From Cytophagales bacterium (GTDB lineage: Bacteria > Bacteroidota > Bacteroidia > Cytophagales > Thermoflexibacteraceae): a stretch of DNA of 64,000 bases. The position numbers and the translations under genes are program-made. Shown here one piece after another: positions 18,262 to 27,019 of the stretch (positions are counted from its first letter, which is position 1; each line of letters starts with the position of its first letter). The notes under the pieces were generated by a model. It was not told where the DNA came from. It searched no databases and saw nothing but the letters and a program-made list of their open reading frames with translations. Where the stretch lies: positions 1 to 64,000 of the forward strand of contig REAZ01000007.1 of NCBI GenBank assembly GCA_004294445.1, given 5' to 3'.

Positions 18262-19131
18262 ATGACAGATTTTTCATATAAATTGCTGTTCCTTTTCTTT
18301 AGGTTATTTGCAAAACTACCCTTCTTTTTTATCTATATAGTAGCAGACTTTTTATTTATAATTATTTATTACGTAGCAGGTTATAGGAAAAAAGTAGTTT
18401 TTGAGAACCTGACTAATTCATTTCCCGAAAAGTCATCAGAGGAGATAACAGGCATTGCAAAAAAATATTTCCATCACTTGGTAGATACTATAGTGGAAAC
18501 TATTAAAACAGTGGGAATGAGTTTTGAAGACCTCCAAAAACGGGTAAAAGTAGAAAATATTGAATTGTTTGAACAGCTTTATGGCGAGGGAAAAAGTGTG
18601 GTCGTATTTTGCTCTCACTATGGCAACTGGGAATGGATACTTTTTATGGCAAAGATGGTAAAGCATACAGTATTACCTATTTACAAACCGCTTTCTAATC
18701 CTTATACCGATGCTTATTTCACCAAAACAAGAAGCAGATTTGGCGGTATCCCTACGCCTATGCACGAAACACTCCGAACACTTCTCAGCTATAAAAAGGA
18801 AAACAAACTGACGATTACTTGGCTTGCGGCAGACCAAACTCCCGCCGTAGAGGGGGCATATTGGGCAAATTTTCTGAATCAAGACACCGCCTTTTATTCG
18901 GGAGGCGAGAAAATAGCAAAAAAACTAAAGCAAGCTGCCGTATTTATGTCCATCAGAAAAACGGGCAGAGGAAAATATACTATGGATTTTGAGCTTATGG
19001 AGGCAAATCCTGAAAACTTATCTGACGGCACACTCACCCAACGCTATATATACCTATTGGAAAATCTTATCAAGGAGGAGCCTGCTTATTGGCTTTGGTC
19101 GCACAGACGCTGGAAACACAAGAGAAATTAA
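18262..19131 (+). CDS. LpxL/HtrB-type lysophospholipid/lipid A acyltransferase
   Basis: A 289-residue membrane-anchored acyltransferase. An N-terminal hydrophobic segment (about 8-38) precedes the catalytic motif CSHYGNWEW near residue 116, the H(x4)E box of the LpxL branch. The downstream conserved PIYKPLSNPYTDAYF and WLAADQTPA motifs are also present, and the C-terminus ends in YWLWSHRRWKHKR, the usual family ending. It transfers a secondary acyl chain to lipid A or a related aminolipid. It follows the GT2 gene. Confidence 0.88.
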   Translation: MTDFSYKLLFLFFRLFAKLPFFFIYIVADFLFIIIYYVAGYRKKVVFENLTNSFPEKSSEEITGIAKKYFHHLVDTIVETIKTVGMSFEDLQKRVKVENIELFEQLYGEGKSVVVFCSHYGNWEWILFMAKMVKHTVLPIYKPLSNPYTDAYFTKTRSRFGGIPTPMHETLRTLLSYKKENKLTITWLAADQTPAVEGAYWANFLNQDTAFYSGGEKIAKKLKQAAVFMSIRKTGRGKYTMDFELMEANPENLSDGTLTQRYIYLLENLIKEEPAYWLWSHRRWKHKRN

Positions 19132-19154
19132 ATATTAGTGAATTTTGTTCACAA

Positions 19155-19188
19155 TTTGTATTTTGATAGTTAAAAATACTTATTTTTG
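19155..19188 (+). promoter_or_regulatory. Candidate Bacteroidota-type promoter of the DUF4178 gene
   Basis: A TTTG at 19155-19158 and TATTTTTG at 19181-19188 match the -33 and -7 (TAnnTTTG) elements of Bacteroidota housekeeping promoters, with 22 nt between them. The gene begins 120 bp downstream. Spacing is slightly long, so this is a weak call. Confidence 0.3.
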
Positions 19189-19308
19189 AAATGACAAAAA
19201 TTTGTAGGACTCCCGCAAATTGTATGGCAAACATTTTTTTTGCCCTATAGTCAAACCAAAAAATGAATCAAACCTTAAAAAATAAATAACCATTAAACCG
19301 AAGAAAGT

Positions 19309-19854
19309 ATGGGCTTTTTAGATATTTTCAAAAAGAAAAACCAAGAAGAACAACCACACTACGACCCAACGAACATCAAGGTAATTGATATACGAAAAGG
19401 TTGGCTATTTGACTATGACGACAAAACTTGGGAGGTCATGGAAGAATTTGAGTACGACTGGGGCGATAATATCTTTACTTACGAATACAAAATCCAATCG
19501 GGGGCAGACATTTTGTATATGTTCATAGAGGAAAACCAAGGCATTTACTGCACCTTTACCACAAAAATAAAGTTCGCCCGCTTAGGCGAATCCGTAGAAT
19601 CGCATCTTTTAGATTATCATAAACCGCCTGCAAGCATTACTTACGAAGGAGTAAAATTTTTGAGAGAAAAAGAAAGTCCCGGCTTTTTTAGAAGTTTGGA
19701 AGACGAAGACTCTGTAGAAGTGGTAATTTGGGAATATTTTGATGAAAAAGAAACCCATATTCTGCTCATTCATCAGTGGGACGAAACAGATTTCGAAGCC
19801 TCTATCGGCATTATTGAGCATGAAGACGCAGTAAGAAATATATTACCAAGATAA
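19309..19854 (+). CDS. DUF4178 domain protein
   Basis: A 181-residue acidic soluble protein. The start FLDIFKKKN and the core pattern IRKGWLFDYDDKTWEVMEEFEYDWGDNIFTYEYKIQ match DUF4178, a small domain often encoded in clusters with DUF350-type membrane proteins and lipoproteins. No catalytic motif is visible. It lies 15 nt before the HAD gene, and a lipoprotein gene follows at 20738, so the three may work together. Function unknown. Confidence 0.75.
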   Translation: MGFLDIFKKKNQEEQPHYDPTNIKVIDIRKGWLFDYDDKTWEVMEEFEYDWGDNIFTYEYKIQSGADILYMFIEENQGIYCTFTTKIKFARLGESVESHLLDYHKPPASITYEGVKFLREKESPGFFRSLEDEDSVEVVIWEYFDEKETHILLIHQWDETDFEASIGIIEHEDAVRNILPR

Positions 19855-19869
19855 ATGGGCGAGGAATAA

Positions 19870-20571
19870 ATGAAGAAAACCATTGCTTTTGATGCTGACG
19901 ATACGCTTTGGCACAATGAGTCTATTTTCCACGAAACTACGCATACTTTTATGGACTTAGTGTCGCATTATGTATCGGCATCGGAATTAGAAGAACGACT
20001 TTATGCTGTGGAGCGGCGCAATCTTGCACTTTTTGGCTACGGCATCAAAGGATTCATGCTCTCGATGATAGAAACCGTCATAGAGTTATCTGAAGGCAAG
20101 GCAACAGGCACGGAAATTCAGCAAGTTATCGACTTGGGTAAATATATGCTCACGCACCCGATAAACGTACTTGAGGATGTAGAGGAAACAGTTTCGGCAC
20201 TCAAAGATGATTACAGATTGATGGTGATTACAAAAGGCGACCTTTTAGACCAAGAAAGCAAAATAGCCCGCTCTGGCTTGGCAGACTATTTTGAACTGAT
20301 TGAGATTGTGAGCGAGAAAGATGAAAAGACTTACACCGAAGTATTGAAAAGGAACAAAATTGACATCAATCAATTTCTGATGGTGGGCAATTCGCTAAAG
20401 TCTGACATTTTGCCAATCTGTACATTAGGTGGTAAGGCAGTGCATATTCCGTATCACCTTAATTGGGAGTTAGATAAGGTAGAAAAGTCGTATGATTTTA
20501 ATGAGCAACACTACGCAACGCTTTCATCTGTGGCACTTTTGCCGCTATTTCTGGAAGAAATCGATTTTTAA
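19870..20571 (+). CDS. HAD-superfamily hydrolase
   Basis: A 233-residue phosphatase-like enzyme. Motif I is FDADDTLWH near residues 6-14 with the nucleophile and acid Asp, motif II is MVITKGD near 118, and motif III/IV is represented by MVGNSLKSDILP near 170-181. The helical cap (about 18-95) places it in the HAD subclass I. Likely acts on a small phosphorylated metabolite, not identified. It follows the DUF4178 gene by 15 nt. Confidence 0.88.
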   Translation: MKKTIAFDADDTLWHNESIFHETTHTFMDLVSHYVSASELEERLYAVERRNLALFGYGIKGFMLSMIETVIELSEGKATGTEIQQVIDLGKYMLTHPINVLEDVEETVSALKDDYRLMVITKGDLLDQESKIARSGLADYFELIEIVSEKDEKTYTEVLKRNKIDINQFLMVGNSLKSDILPICTLGGKAVHIPYHLNWELDKVEKSYDFNEQHYATLSSVALLPLFLEEIDF

Positions 20572-20737
20572 ATTTTTCGCTCTTTTTTATTTTGAATAAT
20601 GCCATTTTGTCATGTAAAAAATATGTCAAATAAATTGCAACCTACGCTTTTAAGGTTCAAGGTTTACTATGGGAAATTTTAAACAAGAAGCGAAAACAAT
20701 AACGATATAATAATATAAACAAGAAACATGAGATAGT

Positions 20738-21526
20738 ATGAAAACAGTAGGAAAAATAGGATTATTAATGAGTATATTTTTGGCGTTTGCCTGCTCGTCA
20801 GAAAAGCATCAAGTAAAATCGCCGATAGACGAACTGGTAAAGCAGATGGATAAAGAAAAAAACTTTGGTATTATCCTCTACGACATGGATATTGAAGAAA
20901 AAACATTTGGAGATGATGTTTTTAAGCATCAATACAAAATCATTACTGAAAAAGGCGCAGTTCCTACAGAAGAAATAACAGGCTGGTACAATGTAAGCAA
21001 GGGCTTTTTTCTTCAAAATGAGAACAATATGGGTATGGAAATAGCCTCAAAAAACGAAGGCGTGCTTTCCAAAATACCTGCTCCTCCGGGTTTCAATAGG
21101 TATGTGGGTAATGAGCGATACGGAAGTTGGTCGACAGGCAGTGATGGCAACTCATTTTGGGCTTTCTACGGTCAGTATGCTATGATGAGTTCTATGCTTG
21201 GCTTGGCTTCGAACATGATGTATAGAAATAGCTATAACGATTACCATAATAACTACATGGGCAGACAGCCGTATTACGGGCAAACTTCTGGCGGCAGACC
21301 TGCTTTTGGTACGTATTCGGCACACGGCGCAAGCTCAAACCCTAACTTTGCCAAGCGAGTAGGCAGTGCGAGTGCTTTCAAAGAAAAAGTAAACAACAGG
21401 CTTTCCCGCAGCAGTGGCTCAAGCTCAAGCAGTGGTAGCAGACTTTCTGACGATAAGTCTAAATCTAAGTCTTCATCATCATCTTCTTCCTCTTCCAAAC
21501 GCTCTTCGTCAAGAAGAAGGAGGTAA
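20738..21526 (+). CDS. Lipoprotein with Ser/Arg-rich low-complexity tail
   Basis: A 262-residue exported lipoprotein (lipobox LAFACSS near residues 15-21). The folded part (25-125) is followed by a Tyr/Asn/Gly-rich stretch with SMLGLASNMMYRNSYNDY, then a strongly low-complexity tail (about 190-262) of Ser, Lys and Arg runs ending SSSRRRR. The tail is likely disordered and could bind polyanions. It is downstream of the DUF4178 and HAD genes. The same neighbourhood (DUF4178 plus such a lipoprotein) occurs in other Bacteroidota, from memory. Function unknown. Confidence 0.7.
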   Translation: MKTVGKIGLLMSIFLAFACSSEKHQVKSPIDELVKQMDKEKNFGIILYDMDIEEKTFGDDVFKHQYKIITEKGAVPTEEITGWYNVSKGFFLQNENNMGMEIASKNEGVLSKIPAPPGFNRYVGNERYGSWSTGSDGNSFWAFYGQYAMMSSMLGLASNMMYRNSYNDYHNNYMGRQPYYGQTSGGRPAFGTYSAHGASSNPNFAKRVGSASAFKEKVNNRLSRSSGSSSSSGSRLSDDKSKSKSSSSSSSSSKRSSSRRRR

Positions 21527-21553
21527 ACGGCTAACTCATTTTTATAGGCATTG

Positions 21554-21600
21554 TACCCGCATTAGGTTTTTGAAACCTTGATGCGGGTATTCTTTTTTTA
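21554..21600 (+). terminator. Strong intrinsic terminator
   Basis: Outer arms TACCCGCAT (21554-21562) and ATGCGGGTA (21581-21589) enclose an inner AGGTTT/AAACCT stem. A T-rich tract follows to 21600. It ends the lipoprotein transcription unit. Confidence 0.85.
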
Positions 21601-22002
21601 CAAATACTACCCTTCATTTATTCCATAATTAGATAAAATTATCGGAAAAATAATTCATTTTTTATTGACAATTAAAGTTTATATTTCTTAGCTTTGCTCA
21701 TGGATTAGGCAGAAAAGTCCTTATTTAATGAATAAATTATTGATAATTAGTCTTTTACCTAAATTTATTGAAAATTTTAATTTGAAATTCAAAATAAAAT
21801 CAAAAATTATTGTTATTATTTGCTTTTATAAATAATTATTGATAATTTTGAAATGAGATAAAAATTCAATAAAAAATGAATTTATCCCAGTTTTGACAGT
21901 CCGATTTTTTTAGATATAGTAAGCAATATACTTAAGGCATTATCAAACAAAATCAGATTAAACAAAAATCATACTTTATAATTATTTTAAATTTTGTCAA
22001 AC
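21601..22002. other. AT-rich intergenic stretch without recognised gene
   Basis: About 400 bp of very AT-rich DNA between the terminator and the next gene. I see no iterons, tRNA or clear frame. It presumably carries the promoter of the zinc-motif membrane protein downstream. Confidence 0.5.
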
Positions 22003-23250
22003 ATGAATGAAGTATTTGTAAAACTCAAACGCAACTTTGGACTGACACTCATCTTGGTGATTGGGCTGGGGATAGAGTTCACCAACTTCCAAAGTATGTT
22101 TTTCAGATTCATGCTCGAATATCGCCCCGATTGGGGAGCTATTAACCACGTTCCTGCTATGTTTCTGAGTGCTTTTTTGCTGTTGTGCATTGTCATTTAT
22201 GGCATACGCAAACAGGTGATTTTGTCTTGGTTTTTAGCCATGCTTACTTGCATTATTTCATTTACCGTATATAGCCGTATGGAACTTAGCTGGGAATGGG
22301 ACAAGATGGACGAAATCAATTTTGTCGTACTGGTGCTAAGTGCGATGCTGCCGATGCTTGTAGCGTATAGCACACACCAAATAGCCCAAGATGAGGAGGA
22401 AGACATCAATGATGTAATGGCGGAGATAGAACGCAAAAGACGCAGACAAATGCAAAGCCAAATGTTGCAACAAAAAGAATTGCAATACGCCCAAGAGAAT
22501 AAGCGTTTGAAGGCATCACTGGCACAGGCTCTTCGCCAAGAGGAGCGTATGAAAATGAATGATTTGTACAGGCAAGATGATGGATTTTCTTACAAAGAAG
22601 GAAATAATGAAGAATTAGCACCTATCTATCAGAAGGCAAAATACACTTCGCAACATGAAGATTTGGCAGAGAAATTTGCCATGAGCAAGCAATATAATTC
22701 AGCAAATTTTGCCCCTATCAGGGATAAGTCAGTAAATACAAAACCGCAAAATAAAACTGTAACCGAAAATAAAGCAGATGTAAGCAAATATAACGGTACA
22801 AGCAAACTGAAAACTACGCCCAAGATTGCAAAAACACTTGACGAAGAGGTAGAAATTGATGCAAAAGAAACACCTATGAACAAAGAAAATCTTGCCAAGA
22901 AGTTTATGCAAGAGTTTGAGCAATCGGGTAAGCAGCAGGAAGTAGTCCAAGAGCCAGAAAGGGAAGTTGTTTTCAACTTTGTGCCTAAAGTAAGCAATAA
23001 CAAGCCTATCATGCAGGAAACCAACGCACCTATAAGGGTGGCAGGCGGCTACAAAATAGCTTGTGTGCATTGCGGGAAAGAAACAATAAAGAAGTCAAAA
23101 ACAGCAAAATACTGCTCAACTTCATGCAGAGTAGCTCATAACAAGGCGGCAGGTATCAATGATGATGGGAAAAGTCCAGCTTTTTATTTGGTAAATGATG
23201 ATTTTGACAATGCGGGCGTGATAGAATGGGCAAACTCTGAAAGTTTATAA
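22003..23250 (+). CDS. Membrane protein with coiled coil and C-terminal CxxC/YCSxxCR zinc motif
   Basis: A 415-residue protein. Its N-terminal half has three to four transmembrane helices (about 12-32, 45-68, 72-90, 105-122). A charged coiled-coil region (about 125-200, Gln/Glu/Arg rich) and a Lys/Glu-rich disordered stretch follow. Near the C-terminus lies CVHCGKETIKKSKTAKYCST, continuing SCRVAHN, a four-cysteine zinc-binding site. Two more proteins in this window carry the same kind of motif (23490-23903 and 51882-53192). I chose ATG 22003; the frame extends three codons further with TTG. A small related gene follows 240 bp downstream. I do not recognise a named family. May anchor DNA or a partner at the membrane, which is inference. 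Confidence 0.7.
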   Translation: MNEVFVKLKRNFGLTLILVIGLGIEFTNFQSMFFRFMLEYRPDWGAINHVPAMFLSAFLLLCIVIYGIRKQVILSWFLAMLTCIISFTVYSRMELSWEWDKMDEINFVVLVLSAMLPMLVAYSTHQIAQDEEEDINDVMAEIERKRRRQMQSQMLQQKELQYAQENKRLKASLAQALRQEERMKMNDLYRQDDGFSYKEGNNEELAPIYQKAKYTSQHEDLAEKFAMSKQYNSANFAPIRDKSVNTKPQNKTVTENKADVSKYNGTSKLKTTPKIAKTLDEEVEIDAKETPMNKENLAKKFMQEFEQSGKQQEVVQEPEREVVFNFVPKVSNNKPIMQETNAPIRVAGGYKIACVHCGKETIKKSKTAKYCSTSCRVAHNKAAGINDDGKSPAFYLVNDDFDNAGVIEWANSESL

Positions 23251-23489
23251 TCATATTATACTGATTATGATATAATTAAATACTTTTTCTTGAAAGAACA
23301 AAACTTAGTTTTTCCTTTAAAAAGGAATCGTTTTTGGAATAGGTGGCAGTATCAAAGAGTTAAAAAAACAGAGATTGCATCTTTCAAAGAACTGCTAAAA
23401 GCATAGAACTAAGCAAAAGGAAAATCAGTTTTCCGAATGATAAGTGATAATTTTTTTTGGGCATGGGTAAAAAAAAATAGCTAAAAACG

Positions 23490-23903
23490 ATGATAAAGAC
23501 AGAAAATACAGCGAAGAAAACAGCAGATAGGCGATTAGTAGAAAATCCCAAAGTATCTGCACCCAACGGAAAATGTTGCAAATATTGCAACAAGCCTATT
23601 CAGTATTTCACTGACGATAGGCAGGAATACTGCTCCAATACGTGCCGCAGCATGACAAATCAGGCAAAAAAAGCGGCAAAAACAGAGATAGCGGCTCTAA
23701 AAAGAGAAACAACAGAAATAGCAAGCGGTTTTGGCAGCAATCAGGCTATTAAGTCAGGGCAGGGCATGAACAGCGAACAGCTTTGGAATCTGGTAGAGGC
23801 AATGATGACAGAATTGGCAAGTGAAAAAGCAAAAAATGCAACACTTTCCAAAGAATTGGGGCGTTTCAAAAAGGTGGCATTTAATTTATATGTGAGTGAG
23901 TAA
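23490..23903 (+). CDS. Small protein with CxxC/YCSxxCR zinc motif
   Basis: A 137-residue soluble protein. The zinc-binding site near residues 28-55 reads CKYCNKPIQYFTDDRQEYCS then NTCR, followed by a Lys/Ala-rich helix and a C-terminal helical part (about 95-137) with LWNLVEAMMTELASEKAKN, likely a coiled coil. It shares the cysteine pattern with the preceding membrane protein and the protein at 51882-53192. Many small proteins with this motif occur on Bacteroidota plasmids and mobile regions. A terminator follows at 23945. Function unknown. Confidence 0.7.
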   Translation: MIKTENTAKKTADRRLVENPKVSAPNGKCCKYCNKPIQYFTDDRQEYCSNTCRSMTNQAKKAAKTEIAALKRETTEIASGFGSNQAIKSGQGMNSEQLWNLVEAMMTELASEKAKNATLSKELGRFKKVAFNLYVSE

Positions 23904-23944
23904 CCATGCAAATTAAAAATGTTTGACAAACAAATCTATTTTAC

Positions 23945-23986
23945 ACACGCTACTACATCTAATATGTTTTGTAGCGTGTTTTCTTT
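23945..23986 (+). terminator. Intrinsic terminator
   Basis: Arms ACACGCTAC (23945-23953) and GTAGCGTGT (23971-23979) form a 9-bp stem followed by TTTCTTTG. It ends the small zinc-motif gene. Confidence 0.7.
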
Positions 23987-24052
23987 GATTTGTCGAATCT
24001 GCACTTATCTTTGTACCAAAAATAATTTCTCAGTTAAACCAATTTTACACAG

Positions 24053-24478
24053 ATGAAAAAAATAGCAACCTCTTTTTTTATTACACTAATTTTTAGTCTT
24101 ACAGTTTCGGCACAGTCAATAGTAGGCAAGTGGAAAACGATTGACGATGAAACCAATAAAGAACGTTCAATAGTGGAAGTTTATGAGGAAAAGGGCAAAT
24201 ATTATGGAAAAATTATTAAAATATTTTACCGCCCAGATGAGAAGCCAAGTGGCGTATGCGACAAGTGTACGGACGACCGCAAAGGAAAAGTGATAGAAGG
24301 GATGCAGATTATCAGAGGGTTGGAGAAAGATGATGATGAGTTTAAAAACGGTACTATCTTAGACCCCAAGAACGGCAAAGTGTATGACTGCAAGATATGG
24401 TTAGAAGACGGACTGCTCAAAGTGCGTGGTTATATTGCTTTCTTGTATCGAACGCAAACATGGAAAAAGCATGAGTAG
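24053..24478 (+). CDS. Exported DUF2147 protein
   Basis: A 141-residue protein with a cleavable signal peptide (1-20, ending SAQS). The remaining domain is DUF2147, a small beta-barrel lipocalin-like fold. Signatures are GKWKTIDDETNKERSIVEVY, YYGKIIKIF, the conserved CDKCTD pair of cysteines near 64-67, and WLEDGLLKVRGYI. Periplasmic or secreted. Function unknown. It faces the lipocalin-like gene at 24531 across a shared terminator. Confidence 0.88.
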   Translation: MKKIATSFFITLIFSLTVSAQSIVGKWKTIDDETNKERSIVEVYEEKGKYYGKIIKIFYRPDEKPSGVCDKCTDDRKGKVIEGMQIIRGLEKDDDEFKNGTILDPKNGKVYDCKIWLEDGLLKVRGYIAFLYRTQTWKKHE

Positions 24479-24483
24479 TTTCT

Positions 24484-24523
24484 AATTGTCTTGTGCAAAA
24501 ACAAATAACTGCACAAGACAATT
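24484..24523. terminator. Bidirectional hairpin between convergent genes
   Basis: Perfect 14-bp arms AATTGTCTTGTGCA (24484-24497) and TGCACAAGACAATT (24510-24523) with a 12-nt loop lie 5 nt after one stop codon and 8 nt before the other. Fits a shared transcription stop. Confidence 0.7.
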
Positions 24524-24530
24524 TGCCATA

Positions 24531-25034
24531 TTATTCCAAAGAAATAAGCCTAAGTCGGCTATCATTCTCGGTAGTAGCGACTAATTTGTTATCAGTGAGT
24601 GTAGTGATTTTTATAATATCTTCATCGTCCCCAAACTGCATGGAGAGCGATTTTCCGACCATTTTCCACTTCCCCTTGCTTATTTGCTTACCTTCCCACA
24701 TAACTACTAAATCTCCATTTCTTTTAAACTCAAAAGTAGTGCTTCCTACGTTTGGAATAAACTTAAGCATGGATTCTACACCGCTTCTCAAATTTTTGAA
24801 AGCGTTTTTTTCGTTTTCGGGAGCTTGGGAGGTCAGTGAATCGAGAACGGTCAAAGAAAAATCCATTTCTTTGATAATTTCTAAGATGTCATAAGTCCAT
24901 TTTTTTCCTGTAAGTCTACGTGCTTCCTGTGCCTGTGCAGGGAAAAAATAAATAAGAAGAATAAAGACAAGAAAAAATTTTGAAACTTGCAAATGTTTTG
25001 TGTTCATCAGCATATTATTTAAAAAATAAAACAT
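24531..25034 (-). CDS. Exported lipocalin-like protein
   Basis: A 167-residue exported protein. The signal peptide is LQVSKFFLVFILLIYFFPAQ then AQ, so ATG at 25013 or 25007 is a likelier start than 25034. The mature part is beta-rich with FEFKRNGDLVVMWEGKQISK then GKWKMVGKSLSMQFGDD, the layout of small lipocalin-like (DUF4923/DUF5004-type) proteins of Bacteroidota. No catalytic motif. Likely periplasmic. Confidence 0.7.
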   Translation of the reverse strand: MFYFLNNMLMNTKHLQVSKFFLVFILLIYFFPAQAQEARRLTGKKWTYDILEIIKEMDFSLTVLDSLTSQAPENEKNAFKNLRSGVESMLKFIPNVGSTTFEFKRNGDLVVMWEGKQISKGKWKMVGKSLSMQFGDDEDIIKITTLTDNKLVATTENDSRLRLISLE

Positions 25035-25343
25035 TTACAAAACTCAGTGTGAAAAGCGGTATTTACTCTTTAGCTTTCTGATAAGTGTTTTTTTATTTTT
25101 GAGGGAAATTTCATCATGAAAAAATTTCCGCAATGAATCCATAATCAATAAGAGGTAGAACATAATCGGGATAAATTTAGTGTAAAAGCAAAAAATTTTA
25201 CAAATATGCAATATAATTATATAAAAATACCTTTTTAGCATCAAATTTTCATTAGTTTTGTATATCATAGTCCCTCTTGTAAGTATCAAAAATCTAAAAA
25301 TCAGCAGATTAAAAAAAGAGTAACTCAATACCTATTGATACAA
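25035..25343. other. AT-rich intergenic region between divergent genes
   Basis: About 310 bp. An open frame of 94 codons on the minus strand here is Ile/Phe/Lys-rich with no motif and looks like chance; otherwise it should hold the promoters of the two divergent flanking genes. Confidence 0.5.
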
Positions 25344-26999
25344 ATGAAAAACAAGTTTCTATATTTAATTTTTATTCTTTCATCTATTTTCCGTAAAAAC
25401 CAGTCTGCAATTACATTCGTGTGCATTATTATATTAGTGATGTCTTTTGATGTTATGCTTTATACGATGCTTCCGTTTACTCCTTTGCAAGAGCTTGAAA
25501 ACTATCTTGCTATACATCCTCAAGATTTTGAAGTAGGCTTACCCGAAATTTGGCTGAGTTTGCTTGCTTTGGTGCTTGGCACGCTCATTATTGTAATATC
25601 TATTGCTTCGCAAAGTACGCCAAAGTTGATAGATATTTACTTAAAAGATAGCTTCAGCTTGTCTTATGTATGGTTTATTACGGCAGGGTCATTACATAAT
25701 CTTTTTGTAGATTTCTTTATCACTATCTATATCGGACGCAATACCGAACAGCTTCACAATTTCAAGTTCAGTGCCTTGCTCAATTCGTATGTGATGCTCC
25801 CGATAGCTCTTACTTTGGCTATTCCGTACATTCTATATATTTTGCGTTATACTCAAACCAAGAATGTAGTGGATAAAATCTATAAGGATAACAAGAAACG
25901 GATTCAGAGGCTCAGAGTGCGGACTAATTTTGGACTACTTTCTAAAAATAAAACAGTTTCCGAGTATCAGTTTTTGTTATTTGAGGGGCTAAATCAGCTT
26001 GACGACTTGCTTAAGTATGTAGATTTCAAAGAACCTAAAAGTGATATTATCAACAAAGTAAGTTTACTTATGCAGCAATATTTGGAAATAAAAGCAACTA
26101 TTAATCCACGTTTTTTTAAAATTAGTCCACAAATTCGTGGTGATATTTCTTTTAAGACTATTACCGAGCAATTTCAAGAAATAGAGGAAAAAAAGATTTT
26201 TTATGAGCATAAAACCTACCGTCAGTTTAGCAATGCGTATTGGCACTTGATAGAGAAAGGAGAATTTGATTTGGCTTCTATGTGTGTATTTGAGATATAT
26301 CAGTGTGGGCGAACTGCGGTAGAACAAAAAGATGATGAAGTTATCAAAATTACTTTAATCCGATTTAATACCATATTGCGTTTTGGAATTAAGCATGGGC
26401 TTAGAGAAAATGATGCAAGGAATATCTATAATGCTATTTTTTACTATGGAAAATTCCTTGATGCCTTGGCGAGCTATCCAAATATGGAACTTATTAAACA
26501 AGGGGCAACTTATATGAATATCTACCTTAACGAGGTATATCGTCATAGCCTTACCAAAGATGCTTTTGTTTTCTTGGTAGATGTATTTGCTTGGGAGCTA
26601 AAAAGAGTGCTTGTAAAGCTGCACGAAAACCAAGTTTCAGAAGATTTGGAACGAGAAATTTTGAGTATTTTCTTAAAAGTAGATAATTTGGGAGATGTAA
26701 AACATAGAAGTTTTAGCACTAATATTCGGATTCTTCAGACGGGTTTAGCCCTTTATTACCTAAGAAAAGAAACTATCTTTTTAGCAGATGTAATTATCAG
26801 AGATATCATGTCTGACTTGGAGTTTATGAATGTAATCCAACTCAAAAATGCTGTAGAAAGTGTTTGTAAGCGTATAGAAACTGCAAGTCCTACTTTCTGG
26901 GAAGATACAGATAGAGGCAACTTAAATTTATATTTCTCGGAAGACAAAATGTTCACAAAAATCTTCTTAGAAAGATTTTATAATATATTAGGAAATTAA
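25344..26999 (+). CDS. Membrane protein, DUF2254-like
   Basis: A 551-residue protein with four transmembrane helices in the first 185 residues (about 24-45, 72-95, 108-130, 155-178), then a long cytoplasmic helical domain. The N-terminal region, with PEIWLSLLALVLGTLIIVIS and SIASQSTPKLIDIYL, recalls DUF2254 membrane proteins, but the long helical C-terminus is unlike the canonical form. ATG 25344 is used; the longer frame begins with TTG. It is followed 20 nt later by an Ate-like gene, and the two are likely co-transcribed. Function unknown. Confidence 0.65.
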   Translation: MKNKFLYLIFILSSIFRKNQSAITFVCIIILVMSFDVMLYTMLPFTPLQELENYLAIHPQDFEVGLPEIWLSLLALVLGTLIIVISIASQSTPKLIDIYLKDSFSLSYVWFITAGSLHNLFVDFFITIYIGRNTEQLHNFKFSALLNSYVMLPIALTLAIPYILYILRYTQTKNVVDKIYKDNKKRIQRLRVRTNFGLLSKNKTVSEYQFLLFEGLNQLDDLLKYVDFKEPKSDIINKVSLLMQQYLEIKATINPRFFKISPQIRGDISFKTITEQFQEIEEKKIFYEHKTYRQFSNAYWHLIEKGEFDLASMCVFEIYQCGRTAVEQKDDEVIKITLIRFNTILRFGIKHGLRENDARNIYNAIFYYGKFLDALASYPNMELIKQGATYMNIYLNEVYRHSLTKDAFVFLVDVFAWELKRVLVKLHENQVSEDLEREILSIFLKVDNLGDVKHRSFSTNIRILQTGLALYYLRKETIFLADVIIRDIMSDLEFMNVIQLKNAVESVCKRIETASPTFWEDTDRGNLNLYFSEDKMFTKIFLERFYNILGN

Positions 27000-27019
27000 A
27001 AACCAACCCCGTTTCTTTT

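Noticed and set aside
21274..21498. Acidic Glu/Asp/Leu-rich frame on the minus strand
   Set aside because: It is the complement of the Ser/Lys/Arg-rich tail of the lipoprotein gene, so its composition is explained by that gene.
22629..23024. 131-codon frame antisense to the zinc-motif membrane protein
   Set aside because: It lies wholly opposite a well-supported gene and is Ser/Leu/Phe-rich as expected for a shadow frame.
25044..25328. 94-codon minus-strand frame
   Set aside because: Low-complexity Ile/Phe/Lys composition in an AT-rich intergenic region, no motif, no recognisable start context.
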